Assembly: GCA_036275365.1 (NCBI GenBank)
Contig: DASUDX010000032.1
Coordinates: forward strand, 1 to 64,000
Direction of reading: 5' to 3'
DNA: 64,000 nt
Source of the DNA: DASUDX01 sp036275365
GTDB taxonomy: Bacteria; Pseudomonadota; Gammaproteobacteria; Nevskiales; Nevskiaceae
In this document: positions 8,925-21,284 of the stretch, one piece after another
Layout of the letters: each line of letters begins with the position of its first letter
Position numbering within the stretch: position 1 is the stretch's first letter
Made by a program: the position numbers and the translations under genes
The notes under the pieces: model-generated
What the model was told of the DNA's origin: nothing
Database searches by the model: none
The model's input: the letters and a program-made list of their open reading frames with translations, nothing else

Positions 8925-11381
8925 ATGCCCGTGACCGTGCTGCCGTTCCGTCGTCATGCCCTGGTCCGCGCCGCGGCCACCCTGCTGGCCAGCCTGAGCG
9001 TCCCGGCCCTGGCCCAGAGCCTGCCGCCGGAGCCGCCCGCGGCGGCGGATGCCAGCGAGGCGGTGGAGCTCGACAAGGTCACGGTCACCGCCACCCGCCG
9101 CGACGAGGGCGTGCAGGAGGTGCCGCTCAACATCACCGCGGTCACCCGCGAGACGATCGAGCGCGACGGCCTGACCGATCTCGCCGAGCTGGTCAGGACC
9201 GTGCCCGGGCTGTTCGTGGTCGACCAGGGCGGGCGCGACGCCAGCCGCCTGGTGGTGCGCGGCCTCAATGTCAGCTCGATTGCGGCGGCGGAAGCCAATG
9301 GCAACGGCAATGGCGGGACGGTGGCGACCTATGTCGGCGACATCCCGCTCTACCTCGACCTCAAGCTGCTCGACATCGAACGGGTCGAGGCCCTGCTCGG
9401 CCCGCAGGGCACGCTCTATGGCGCCGGCACCCTGGGCGGTGCGCTGCGCTATCTGCCGCAGCGGCCGCAGACCCGCAGCCGCAGCCTCGAGGTGAGCCAG
9501 GATCTCTATGCGCTGAGCCATAGCGGCGGGCTGGGCAGCGAGACCCAGCTGGTCGGCAACCTGCCGCTGAGCGGGCAGACCGCGGTGCGCGCGGCGATCG
9601 GCTACTTCGACCATCCGGGCTTCATCGATCAGGACCGGCTGGTGCGCGAGCCCGGCGTGTCCACCCCGGATCCGCTGCTGGCCACCCCGCCGCTGGACCC
9701 GGCCAGCCAGCTGCGGCGCAAGGACGATGTCGATACCGAGCAGACGCTCGCCGCACGGCTGAGCCTGCTGCACCGGCTGGGCGATCTGGCCACCTTCAAT
9801 CTCGCCTATCTGCACCAGAACCAGGATGTGGGCGGGCGCACCATCAACCATCAGGATGCGCTCGGGGTCGGACAGACCACCAATGCCCTGCGCTACGAGG
9901 AACCCAACGAGCGGCGCAACCAGCTGCTGAGTCTGGAGGCGGATGTCTACCTCGGTTTCGCCACGCTGACCTCGGCCACCGGCTATTCGGAGTACACCGA
10001 GCTCGGGCAGCGGGACCAGACCGATCTGCTGCTGGATCTGTCCGAGGGCGGCGGCTATGGCTACGAGGACTTCCCGGCCTTCTCCTCGTTCACCCGCGAG
10101 ACCGGCGATCAGGAGCGGCTCAACCAGGAGCTGCGGCTGGTCTCCACCGGACCCGGTCCCTGGAACTGGATCGCCGGGCTGTTCTACAACCGCGCCGAGA
10201 GCTTCTTCACCAGCGAGGAGTTCGTGCCGGGCCTGCCGGGCTTCTTCGGCGTGGAGCGCCCGGACAATCTCGAGTACTTCTCGGTGGCTGACCAGACCTT
10301 CACCGAGACCGCGGTCTTCGGCGAGCTCGGCTACCAGCTCACCGAGGCCTGGACGGTGACCGTCGGCGGCCGTTTCTTCCGCTACGAGGACGATCTGCGC
10401 CAGGCCATCGCCTTCCCGCTGCTCGACACCCTGCTCGGCGACGCCCCGGATGCGATCAACCTCGCCTTCGAGAGCTTCACCGTCAGCGACAACGACTCGC
10501 TGTTCAAGCTCAACACCAGCTACCGCTTCAGCCCGGATCTGCTGGCCTACTTCACCCTCAGCGAGGGCTATCGCAGCGGTGGCGTCAACGCCCTGCCCCT
10601 GTGCCCGGAGAATCCGGGCGAGGGCCAGACCGCCTGCGTGACGCCGGAGGAGGCGCTGATCAAGCCCGACCGCACCCTCAACCACGAGCTCGGCATCCGC
10701 AGCAGCTGGTATGGCGGGCGCCTGGTGCTCAACGGGTCGGTCTACTACATCGCCTGGGACGATGTGCAGGTGGCCGGTGTCACCGATCTGGGCTCGGTGC
10801 CCATCACCGTCAATGGCGCCGAGGCCCGCAGCACCGGCTTCGACCTCGCCGCCCAGGCCCAGCTCAGCGAGCGCTGGGATCTGGCGATGAACTATGCGTT
10901 CAACGAGGCCGCCCTGAGCAAGGACTCGCCGGGCGTGGTCGACAACGAGATCGCCCGCAAGGGTGATCGCCTGCCGGCCTCGCCGGAGCAGCTGCTGAAC
11001 CTGCGGCTCGGCTACCAGCGGCCGCTCGACAACGGCTGGACCCTGCGCGCCGACTACAGCGTGCGCGCCACCGGCGATGTCTATACCCGGGTCGGGCTGC
11101 GCGACAACGGCGAGGCCCTGCCGGCCTACACCCTGCATTTCCTCAGCGCCGGGCTCAGCCGCGGTCCCCTGGCTGTGCGCCTGTATGCCGACAACCTCTT
11201 CGATGCCTATGCCGAAACCGGCGTGCGCGGCGATCGCGGCCCGGCCTCGTCGCGGCTGATCCCCGGCGATGCCGATGGGGACGGCACCGACGACCATGCC
11301 TTCCAGCTGCGCCGCTACTACAAGGATGTGATCGAGCCGCTGCGGGTGGGGCTGTCGCTGCGCTACCAGTTTGGCGGCTGA
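8925..11381 (+). CDS. TonB-dependent outer-membrane receptor
   Basis: Outer-membrane gated channel of 818 residues driven by TonB-ExbBD. It has a signal peptide (residues 1 to about 30, ending PALAQ), a TonB-box-like segment DKVTVTATRR, an N-terminal plug domain (about 50-170) with GLFVVDQGGRD and RVEALLGPQGTLYGAGTLGGALRY, and a long beta-barrel ending in LSLRYQFGG. The plug resembles the large group of receptors related to siderophore and plant-compound uptake. The substrate is unknown, and no Fur site was seen in the short upstream region, where TATATC near 8893 could be a -10. The stop overlaps the next gene's proposed TTG start. Confidence 0.93.
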   Translation: MPVTVLPFRRHALVRAAATLLASLSVPALAQSLPPEPPAAADASEAVELDKVTVTATRRDEGVQEVPLNITAVTRETIERDGLTDLAELVRTVPGLFVVDQGGRDASRLVVRGLNVSSIAAAEANGNGNGGTVATYVGDIPLYLDLKLLDIERVEALLGPQGTLYGAGTLGGALRYLPQRPQTRSRSLEVSQDLYALSHSGGLGSETQLVGNLPLSGQTAVRAAIGYFDHPGFIDQDRLVREPGVSTPDPLLATPPLDPASQLRRKDDVDTEQTLAARLSLLHRLGDLATFNLAYLHQNQDVGGRTINHQDALGVGQTTNALRYEEPNERRNQLLSLEADVYLGFATLTSATGYSEYTELGQRDQTDLLLDLSEGGGYGYEDFPAFSSFTRETGDQERLNQELRLVSTGPGPWNWIAGLFYNRAESFFTSEEFVPGLPGFFGVERPDNLEYFSVADQTFTETAVFGELGYQLTEAWTVTVGGRFFRYEDDLRQAIAFPLLDTLLGDAPDAINLAFESFTVSDNDSLFKLNTSYRFSPDLLAYFTLSEGYRSGGVNALPLCPENPGEGQTACVTPEEALIKPDRTLNHELGIRSSWYGGRLVLNGSVYYIAWDDVQVAGVTDLGSVPITVNGAEARSTGFDLAAQAQLSERWDLAMNYAFNEAALSKDSPGVVDNEIARKGDRLPASPEQLLNLRLGYQRPLDNGWTLRADYSVRATGDVYTRVGLRDNGEALPAYTLHFLSAGLSRGPLAVRLYADNLFDAYAETGVRGDRGPASSRLIPGDADGDGTDDHAFQLRRYYKDVIEPLRVGLSLRYQFGG

Positions 11382-12951
11382 GCGTCCGCTGCCGGCCGCC
11401 CTCGAGGCGGCTCTGCAGGCCCGCGACTGGGCGGGGCTGATCGCGCGCTGCACCGCCTGGCTGCAGGCCACCCCGGCTGATCACGAGGTGCGGTTCCTGC
11501 GCGGCGTGGCCCGCCTCGAACAGCGCCAGCCGGTGGCGGCGCTGGAGGATCTGCGTCCGGTGGCGCAGGCCGCGCCCGCCGTCGCCGCGCACTGGGCGCA
11601 GCTGGCGCGGGCCGCCGCGCTGGCCCAGCAGATGGGCGAGGCCACCGCCGCGGCCCATCGCGTGCTCGCCCTGGCCGAGGCCAGCGCCCAGGATCTCGAT
11701 ACCGCCGGCGTGGTGCTCAGCCGTGCCCAGGACCACGCCGGCGCGGTGCGGGCCTTCCAGGCCGCCACCACCCGTGGGTCCGACCAGGCCGCGCGCTTCT
11801 TCAACCTCGCCAGCGCCCTGAAGTTCTGCGGTCGCCTGGAGGAGGCCGCACAGGCCTATGAGCGCTGCCTGCAGCTCGACCCCCGGCACTGGAAGGTCTA
11901 TCCCCTGCTGGTTGCGCTGCGCAGCGAGGACCGGGGTGTCAGCGCCAGCGCGGCGTTGCGGGAGCGGCTGGCGGCGCTGGACGCCGGCGACCCTGAGGCC
12001 CATCTGCATCTGCAGATGGCGCTCGCCCGGCGCCACGAGCAGCGCGGCGATCACCGGGCGGCGTTCGCCGCCGTGCAGGCGGCCAAGAGCGCCCTGCGGC
12101 GGGTCCAGCCCTATGACCCGGGCGCGGACCAGGCCCTGCTCACCGCCGCCCTCAACTGGCGTCCCCAGCCCGGCCGCAGCGGCGAAACCCTGGCGCCGGT
12201 GTTCATCGTCGGTCTGCCCCGCAGCGGCACCACCCTGCTCGAGCGCATGCTCAGCCGGCATCCGGCCCTCGGCGCCGGCGCGGAGCGGATGCATTTCCCG
12301 ATGACCCTGCACCGCCTCGGCCAGCTGGGCGGTGACCGGCTGGTGAGCGCGGCACTGATCGAGCGCGCCGGCCGGCTCGATCCGCAGGCGGTGGGCAGTG
12401 CCTACCGCGCGGCCTGTCTGGCCGAGACCGGCGGTGCCGAGCGCTTCATCGACAAGCTGCCGCTCAACACCTGGCTGGCCGGCCCCATCCTCGAGGCGCT
12501 GCCGCAGGCGCGGGTGATCGCCCTGCGCCGCCATCCGCTCGACAGCTGCCTCGGCCAGTTCCGCCAGATCTTCGGTCTGCGCTTCAGCGACTACCGCTAC
12601 AGCAGCGATCTGCTGGATTGCGGCCGCTACTGGCTGGCGCATGAGCGGCTGCTCGCCCACTGGCAGGCGGTGTTGCCGGCGGGGCGGTTCGTCTGCCTCG
12701 ATTACGAGGCGCTGGTCGAGGATGCGCCGACCCAGCTGCGCCGGCTGCTGGCCTTCTGCGACCTGGACTGGCAGCCCGACTGCCTCGCCTTCGCCGACAA
12801 CCCGGCACCGGTGGCTAGCGCCAGTGCGGTGCAGGTGCGCGGGGCGCTCAACCGCGAGGGCATCGGCCGCTGGCGCGCCTACCGGCCGGACCTGGATGGC
12901 CTGATCGGCCTGCTGCGGCAGGCGGGCGTCGAGACGCCGGAGGCGGGCTGA
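11371..12951 (+). CDS. TPR-repeat sulfotransferase
   Basis: A 526-residue protein with an alpha-helical TPR-type N-terminal half (about 1-260) and a C-terminal sulfotransferase domain (about 270-520). PAPS-binding loops are clear: the 5-prime phosphosulfate loop FIVGLPRSGTTLLERML and the 3-prime loop RVIALRRHPLDSCLGQF, followed by the YRYSSDL and LDYEALVEDA segments seen in this family. It probably sulfates a carbohydrate, lipid or peptide with PAPS as donor; the acceptor is unknown. The proposed TTG start at 11371 overlaps the receptor stop by 11 bases, so the exact start is uncertain, but co-transcription with the receptor is likely. Confidence 0.88.
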   Translation: MAAERPLPAALEAALQARDWAGLIARCTAWLQATPADHEVRFLRGVARLEQRQPVAALEDLRPVAQAAPAVAAHWAQLARAAALAQQMGEATAAAHRVLALAEASAQDLDTAGVVLSRAQDHAGAVRAFQAATTRGSDQAARFFNLASALKFCGRLEEAAQAYERCLQLDPRHWKVYPLLVALRSEDRGVSASAALRERLAALDAGDPEAHLHLQMALARRHEQRGDHRAAFAAVQAAKSALRRVQPYDPGADQALLTAALNWRPQPGRSGETLAPVFIVGLPRSGTTLLERMLSRHPALGAGAERMHFPMTLHRLGQLGGDRLVSAALIERAGRLDPQAVGSAYRAACLAETGGAERFIDKLPLNTWLAGPILEALPQARVIALRRHPLDSCLGQFRQIFGLRFSDYRYSSDLLDCGRYWLAHERLLAHWQAVLPAGRFVCLDYEALVEDAPTQLRRLLAFCDLDWQPDCLAFADNPAPVASASAVQVRGALNREGIGRWRAYRPDLDGLIGLLRQAGVETPEAG

Positions 12952-12981
12952 GCGCGGCCCGCAGCGCGGCTGGACCGCCGG

Positions 12982-13614
12982 CTAGGACCGCGACCGCGCC
13001 TCCACCCCGAGCACCAGCACGCTGCGGCCCTGGCAGACGATCATGCCGTCCTCTTCGAGCTTCTTGAGGACGCGGCCGGCCATCTCGCGCGAGCAGCCGG
13101 CGATGCGCGCCAGCTCCTGGCGGCTGACCTTGATCAGAGTGCCGCGGGCATGGCTCTGGGCATCGGGCTGGCGGGCCAGCTCCAGCAGGGTATGGGCCAT
13201 GCGGCCGGCGACATCGAGGAAGGCCAGATCCCCCAGCCGCCGGCTGGTGTCGCGCAGCCGCGCGGCGAGCTGGCCGGCGATGGCGAACATGATGTCCGGA
13301 TGCTGCTGGACGAAGGCGCGGAAGGCGCGGTAGTCGACCTCGGCGACCAGAGTCGGAGTACGGGTGCGGACGATCGCGGTGCGGGTCTGCTGCTCCGGGA
13401 ACAGGCACATCTCGCCGAAGAACTCGCCCGGATTGAGGTAGGCGAGCACGATCTCGCGACCGTCCTCGTCCTCGAGCAGGATGCTCACCGAGCCTTCGAG
13501 AATCAGAAACAGGGACTGCGGGGTGTCGCCCGGGTGCAGGATGCTGTGCTTGGGCGGATAGCTGCGTTTATGGGCCAGGGCGATGAAGGCCTGGACGGGC
13601 GGCTGGGTGAGCAT
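12982..13614 (-). CDS. Crp-family transcription regulator (Clp/Vfr type)
   Basis: Global regulator of 210 residues, exactly the length of E. coli CRP. It has an N-terminal cyclic-nucleotide domain with FFGEMCLF and the phosphate-cassette-like TRTAIVR (Arg kept, the CRP Ser is Thr), the dimer helix with RDTSRRLGDLAFLDVAGR that keeps the CRP Thr-Ser pair, and a C-terminal helix-turn-helix SRQELARIAGCSREMAGRVLKKL. The sequence is closest in feel to Xanthomonas Clp, which responds to cyclic di-GMP, and to Vfr, which responds to cAMP; the ligand cannot be decided here. The ATG at 13614 has a GAGGGAG ribosome site. It is divergent from an OsmC-family gene, the same arrangement as crp and yhfA in enterics. 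Confidence 0.9.
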   Translation of the reverse strand: MLTQPPVQAFIALAHKRSYPPKHSILHPGDTPQSLFLILEGSVSILLEDEDGREIVLAYLNPGEFFGEMCLFPEQQTRTAIVRTRTPTLVAEVDYRAFRAFVQQHPDIMFAIAGQLAARLRDTSRRLGDLAFLDVAGRMAHTLLELARQPDAQSHARGTLIKVSRQELARIAGCSREMAGRVLKKLEEDGMIVCQGRSVLVLGVEARSRS

Positions 13615-13645
13615 GGATCTCCCTCTCGCGTCGGCGGCAGGCGCC

Positions 13646-13673
13646 TTGATTTTGCTGGAAACTAGCATAAATA
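13646..13673 (+). promoter_or_regulatory. Candidate sigma-70 promoter for the OsmC-family gene
   Basis: TTGATT and TAAATA are spaced by 16 bases in an AT-richer patch of the 88-base divergent gap. The predicted start near 13680 leaves about 22 bases of leader before the GTG at 13703. Confidence 0.45.
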
Positions 13674-13702
13674 CCGGTGGCAACCGGACCGCAGGAGCCT
13701 TC

Positions 13703-14125
13703 GTGCAAGCCAGGATCAAGTGGGTGGAAAACGCGGCCTTCGTCGGCGAGTCCGGCAGCTCGCACGCGGTGGTCATCGACGGTCCGCCGGAGATCGGCGG
13801 ACGCAATCTCGGCGTGCGGCCGATGGAGCTGATGCTGATGGCGGTGGGCGCCTGCTCCGCGGTGGATGTCATCCACATCCTGCGCAAGGCCCGCCAGCCG
13901 GTCGCCGACTGCTGGTGCGAGGTCGATGGCGAGCGCGCCGAGACCGAGCCCAAGGTGTTCACCCGCATCCACCTGAAGTTCGTGGTCAGCGGCGAGGGCC
14001 TGAACGAGGCCCAGGTGCGGCGCGCGGTGGAGCTCTCGGCCGACAAGTACTGCTCGGCCTCGATCATGCTCAAGCGCGGCGGGGTCGAGGTGACCCACAG
14101 CCTGGAGATTCGCCCGGCGGCCTGA
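13703..14125 (+). CDS. OsmC/YhfA-family protein
   Basis: A 140-residue OsmC-fold protein. Family members reduce organic hydroperoxides with two cysteines; here they are in VGACSAVDV and SADKYCSAS. The variant resembles YhfA, whose gene neighbours crp in E. coli, just as this one neighbours the Clp/Vfr-like gene. Peroxidase activity is likely by family but YhfA-type proteins are less well characterised than Ohr or OsmC. I choose the GTG at 13703 because a GCAGGAG ribosome site sits just upstream and the residues encoded before it do not resemble the family. Confidence 0.87.
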   Translation: MQARIKWVENAAFVGESGSSHAVVIDGPPEIGGRNLGVRPMELMLMAVGACSAVDVIHILRKARQPVADCWCEVDGERAETEPKVFTRIHLKFVVSGEGLNEAQVRRAVELSADKYCSASIMLKRGGVEVTHSLEIRPAA

Positions 14126-14257
14126 GTCCGCTGGTCGGCACGGCCACACATCGTTCACGCGCTTGCCGGATAATGCGCGGCTGCCGCCTCGGCGGCCTGG
14201 GATCGCTGCGGCCGCAGGGCGCAGCGCTTGCACACCGCTATCACCTGGGAACCGTCG

Positions 14258-15064
14258 ATGCCCAAGCCCAAACCCAAGCCCACCACCAATTCCAAGCTCA
14301 AGCTGCTGGGGTTCAACAACCTCACCAAGAGCCTGAGCTTCAACATCTATGACATCTGCTATGCCCGCACCAAGGAGCATCAGCAGGAGTACATCGAGTA
14401 CATCGACGAGCAGTACAACGCCGAGCGTCTGACCAAGATCCTCACCGAGGTGGCCGAGATCATCGGCGCCAACATCCTCAATGTGGCGCGCCAGGACTAC
14501 GACCCCCAGGGCGCCTCGGTGACCATGCTGATCTCGGAAGGCCATCTCGACGGCCTGCCGACCCCGGGCAAGAAGAAGGATTCGGTGGTGGCGCATCTGG
14601 ACAAGAGCCACATCACCGTCCACACCTATCCGGAGACCCATCCGGTCAACGGCATCAGCACCTTCCGCGCCGATATCGATGTCTCCACCTGCGGCAAGAT
14701 CAGCCCGCTGAAGGCGCTCAACCACCTGATCCACAGCTTTGAAAGCGACATCGTGGTGATGGACTACCGGGTGCGCGGCTTCACCCGCAATGTGCGCGGC
14801 ACCAAGCACTACATCGATCACTCGATCGATTCGATCCAGAACTTCCTCGCCGCGGACATCCGCAACAAGTACGACATGGTCGATGTCAACGTCTACCAGG
14901 AGTACATCTTCCACACCAAGATGAAGCTGCGCGAGCTGGATCTCGACACCTATCTGTTCGGCGAGGGTGTCTCCGAGCTGCCGCCGCGCGAGGCGCGCAA
15001 GATCCGCAGCGATGTCAACACCGAGATCCTCGAGATCTTCTACGGCCGCAACATCACCCAGTGA
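14258..15064 (+). CDS. speD: S-adenosylmethionine decarboxylase proenzyme
   Basis: Pyruvoyl enzyme that makes the aminopropyl donor for SpeE. The 268-residue proenzyme belongs to the long class 1 type found in gammaproteobacteria. Self-cleavage is expected between Lys116 and Ser117 in the motif LDKSHITVHTYPETHP, turning the serine into the pyruvoyl group. FRADIDVSTCGKISPLKALN supplies the proton-donor cysteine. I use the ATG at 14258, giving MPKPKPKPTT; an upstream GTG would add ten unlikely residues. A GATAAT -10-like hexamer lies at 14169-14174. The gene is separated from speE and speA by about 8 kb but lies beside clp and the YhfA-like gene, a conserved arrangement in the group. Confidence 0.97.
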   Translation: MPKPKPKPTTNSKLKLLGFNNLTKSLSFNIYDICYARTKEHQQEYIEYIDEQYNAERLTKILTEVAEIIGANILNVARQDYDPQGASVTMLISEGHLDGLPTPGKKKDSVVAHLDKSHITVHTYPETHPVNGISTFRADIDVSTCGKISPLKALNHLIHSFESDIVVMDYRVRGFTRNVRGTKHYIDHSIDSIQNFLAADIRNKYDMVDVNVYQEYIFHTKMKLRELDLDTYLFGEGVSELPPREARKIRSDVNTEILEIFYGRNITQ

Positions 15065-15071
15065 GGGTCGG

Positions 15072-15209
15072 AGGTCTGCGTGCTTTCAAGAGCGCCAGTG
15101 GCGCTCTTGAGCAGACCGGAGACGGGCGGCAGCCCAGGGCGTGAGGAGGTCTGCGTGCTTGCTGGCGCGCCAGTGGCGCTCTTGCGCAGACCGGAGACGC
15201 GCGGCAGCC
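15072..15209. repeat. Tandem pair of REP-like hairpin elements
   Basis: Two copies of about 63 bases start 75 bases apart (15072 and 15147). Each is framed by GGTCTGC and GCAGACC and ends with a GGAGAC-GGCAGCC tract. In copy 1 an inner arm TCAAGAGCGCC pairs perfectly with its partner around the loop AGT; copy 2 keeps only a GCGCC-AGT-GGCGC core plus the outer arms. The layout matches extragenic palindromic elements: intergenic, between convergent genes, imperfect copies. It can also act to end transcription of speD or metH, though no T-tract follows. Confidence 0.75.
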
Positions 15210-15235
15210 CCGGCCCCTGGCGCGGGCCGGTCCGC

Positions 15236-15285
15236 GCCCGGGTGGCACCCGGGCTGCGCCGCCCGGCCCGGAGCCGATGCTCCGG
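15236..15285. repeat. Two further perfect GC hairpins
   Basis: GCCCGGGT pairs with ACCCGGGC around GGC (15236-15254), and CCGGAGC pairs with GCTCCGG around CGAT (15268-15285). Neither has a T-tract. Together with the REP-like pair they make the whole speD-metH gap (15065-15350) a stack of hairpins; I see no gene in it. Confidence 0.55.
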
Positions 15286-15350
15286 ACTGCTCCGGATCGC
15301 CCCGGGCCTGACCCGCTGGGGTCCGTCGCGCGCGCCGGAGCCGCGGCCGC

Positions 15351-19211
<3,861 letters not shown>

Positions 19212-19221
19212 GCCGCGATTG

Positions 19222-19239
19222 TATCCGCTCATGCGGATA
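19222..19239. promoter_or_regulatory. 18-base palindrome over the metH promoter
   Basis: TATCCGC and GCGGATA are separated by TCAT. On the minus strand the palindrome abuts TACAAT, and the ATG at 19211 begins six bases after that hexamer. It is placed where a repressor would block transcription of metH. Confidence 0.5.
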
Positions 19240-19379
19240 AACGGATGGAGTTGAGCCGGTGCCGCGGGGCTGGACCGGCTTGAGACCGCTCATCGGCCGG
19301 CGCCGTCCCTCGATCCTTTGCCCACGGTTTGCCGATGGCGCGGCGGCAGGCTGGAGGCCCCTGCCCCGCGCACCCGGCC

Positions 19380-21284
19380 ATGCGACTGCTCCGTCTGCTG
19401 CGTTCCGCCCCGCCCGCCCCGAGGCTCGATCAGCCCGTGCAGCCGCCGTTGCCGACGGCGCGCTGCGCCTGGCGCGAGCGGGTGGAGGCGGTGCTCGAGG
19501 CCGAGCTCGACGCGCTGCTCGAGCAGGCCCTGGCGGCGGCCGAGTCGGCGCTGTCCCAGCGCCTGGAGCAGGCGATCTCCGGCGAGGAGCGGCGCGCGCT
19601 GATCGATCTGCTGCACCAGCTGCCGCTGGAGCGGCCCCAGCTGCGGCGGACGCTGGCCGAGGCGCATCGACGCGCCTGCTCGGCGCTGCCCGGCCCGGCG
19701 CCGGCAGCGCCCCCGGATGCCGCCGAAGCCGCCACCCTGGCCACCCTGCGCGAACTCCTGCAGGCTGCCGCCGGTGCCGCGCTGACGCGCTGGCAGCAGA
19801 TCGTGGATCAGCGCCGCCGCGAGGGCGCCCTGGGCCTGCGCGCGGGGCTGCTGGCCCCGGCCGATCTGATCGCCGCCTGGCAGGAGGCGGCGCTGCGGCT
19901 GGAACCCGACCCGGTGCGCCGCGTGCTGCTGCATCGCCGGGTCGGCGAGATCTGGGCGGTGGCGCTGGCCCGGCTGTATCCGCCGCTGCAGGCGGCGCTC
20001 GCCCCGGGCGAGCCGATCGAGCCGGCGCCTGGCGCCGAGCCGGCCCGGGCGGAAAGCCGCGCCAGCGGCGCCGAAGGCAGCGCGCCGCTGCGGCGCTGGC
20101 TCGAGGCGCAGCGGGACCAGACCCGGGTGGCGGCCGATCGTGCCCTGCTCGACGCCTTGCTGGAGGGCCCGCTGTCGCGCAGCCCGGCGATCCGCCAGCG
20201 CCTGCAGCTGCTCGGCCGGCTGCTGGGCGATCCGCGCGAGGAGCCGCTGAACCTGGCCAGCAGCGCCCTGGCCCGCCCGCTGCTCAAGCTCGCCCTGGCC
20301 GACGACAGCTGCTTCGACAGCCCCCAGCACCCGGCGCGCAGCCTGCTGGCGGAAGCGCGCACGGCCGCCGCGCTGAGCGGCCTGACCCCCGGCAGCGAGC
20401 GCGGCCGCAGCGAGCGTCTGCTCGCCCAGCTGGCGCAGACCCTGGAGCTGTCGGCGGATTTCGTACTGGCGCGGCTGCCGCGGCTGCCCCTGCTGGACGA
20501 GCGAGTCGAGCCCCTGCTGCAGGCGCAGCTGGCGGCCGAGCAGGCCGAGCGCGAGGCGCGCTGCGAACGCGAGGCGCGGCGCTGGGCCCTGCAGCGGCTG
20601 GAACAGGAAAGCCTGGGCCGGGCGCTGCCCGCGCCCTTGCTGGACTTCCTGCAGCAGCACTGGGTCCCGGCGGTGGCGCGCCTGCTCCGCGAGGACGGGG
20701 TCGAGAGCCTTGCCTGCGCCCAGGCCCTGGTGCTGCTGGCGCGCCTGCTCGACCGCGCCGACGGCCACTGGACGGCGCCGCTGCTGGCCGATCTGCGCGC
20801 GCTGCTGGCCGGTCAGGACCCGGCGCTGGGCGCGCTGCAGGCCCTGCTCGATCAGCGCCCCTGGGCGCCCCCAGCGCGTCCGGCGCCGGCGGCTGAGCCC
20901 GCCCTGATCGTCTCCCGCCCGCTGCTGCCGGCGGCGGTCGCCGCCGCCCATCCGCCCGCGCCGGCTGCAGCACCGCCGCGGCCGGCGGTGGATCCGCCGG
21001 GGCCGGTCGCCGGCAGCGAGGCCCTGCTGCAGCCGGGCCGCTGGTTCCGCCTGCAGCAGCCGGGGCGCACCCTGTGGCTGCGCCTGGGTGCCACCGCCCA
21101 GCCGGAGTGGCTGCGGCTGACCGGCTTCGATGACCGCACCGTGCTGCGCCTGAGCCGCGCGGCCCTGCTCGAGGCGCTGGCGCGCGGCGAGGCCGAGCCG
21201 CTGGACCCGGGCGAGCGCGGCAGCCGCGCGCTGGCCGCCCTGCGGGCTCAGGCCGCGCGGGAGACCGGAGCGGTGCGCAGGTAG
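19380..21284 (+). CDS. DUF1631-like protein
   Basis: A large cytoplasmic protein of about 634 residues, rich in Ala, Leu, Arg and Glu, almost all helical. Segments such as DSCFDSPQHPARSLLAEA, LLDFLQQHWVPAVARLL and, near the end, WFRLQQPGRTLWLRLG with DRTVLRLSRAALLEAL match my memory of the DUF1631 family, whose function is not established. The ATG at 19380 gives a clean start, but in-frame starts at 19329 and 19335 exist and none has a ribosome site. The last 37 bases overlap the convergent sulfotransferase gene. Confidence 0.65.
   Translation: MRLLRLLRSAPPAPRLDQPVQPPLPTARCAWRERVEAVLEAELDALLEQALAAAESALSQRLEQAISGEERRALIDLLHQLPLERPQLRRTLAEAHRRACSALPGPAPAAPPDAAEAATLATLRELLQAAAGAALTRWQQIVDQRRREGALGLRAGLLAPADLIAAWQEAALRLEPDPVRRVLLHRRVGEIWAVALARLYPPLQAALAPGEPIEPAPGAEPARAESRASGAEGSAPLRRWLEAQRDQTRVAADRALLDALLEGPLSRSPAIRQRLQLLGRLLGDPREEPLNLASSALARPLLKLALADDSCFDSPQHPARSLLAEARTAAALSGLTPGSERGRSERLLAQLAQTLELSADFVLARLPRLPLLDERVEPLLQAQLAAEQAEREARCEREARRWALQRLEQESLGRALPAPLLDFLQQHWVPAVARLLREDGVESLACAQALVLLARLLDRADGHWTAPLLADLRALLAGQDPALGALQALLDQRPWAPPARPAPAAEPALIVSRPLLPAAVAAAHPPAPAAAPPRPAVDPPGPVAGSEALLQPGRWFRLQQPGRTLWLRLGATAQPEWLRLTGFDDRTVLRLSRAALLEALARGEAEPLDPGERGSRALAALRAQAARETGAVRR

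Noticed and set aside
8892..11471. Long minus-strand open frame opposite the first TonB receptor
   Set aside because: Shadow of the receptor; no ribosome site and no domain.
15072..15209. CRISPR array
   Set aside because: Only two diverged copies with an internal palindrome and no unique spacers; fits an extragenic palindromic repeat instead.
19212..19380. SAM or cobalamin riboswitch before metH
   Set aside because: The upstream region has no riboswitch core motifs, and the likely transcription start lies at the ATG.
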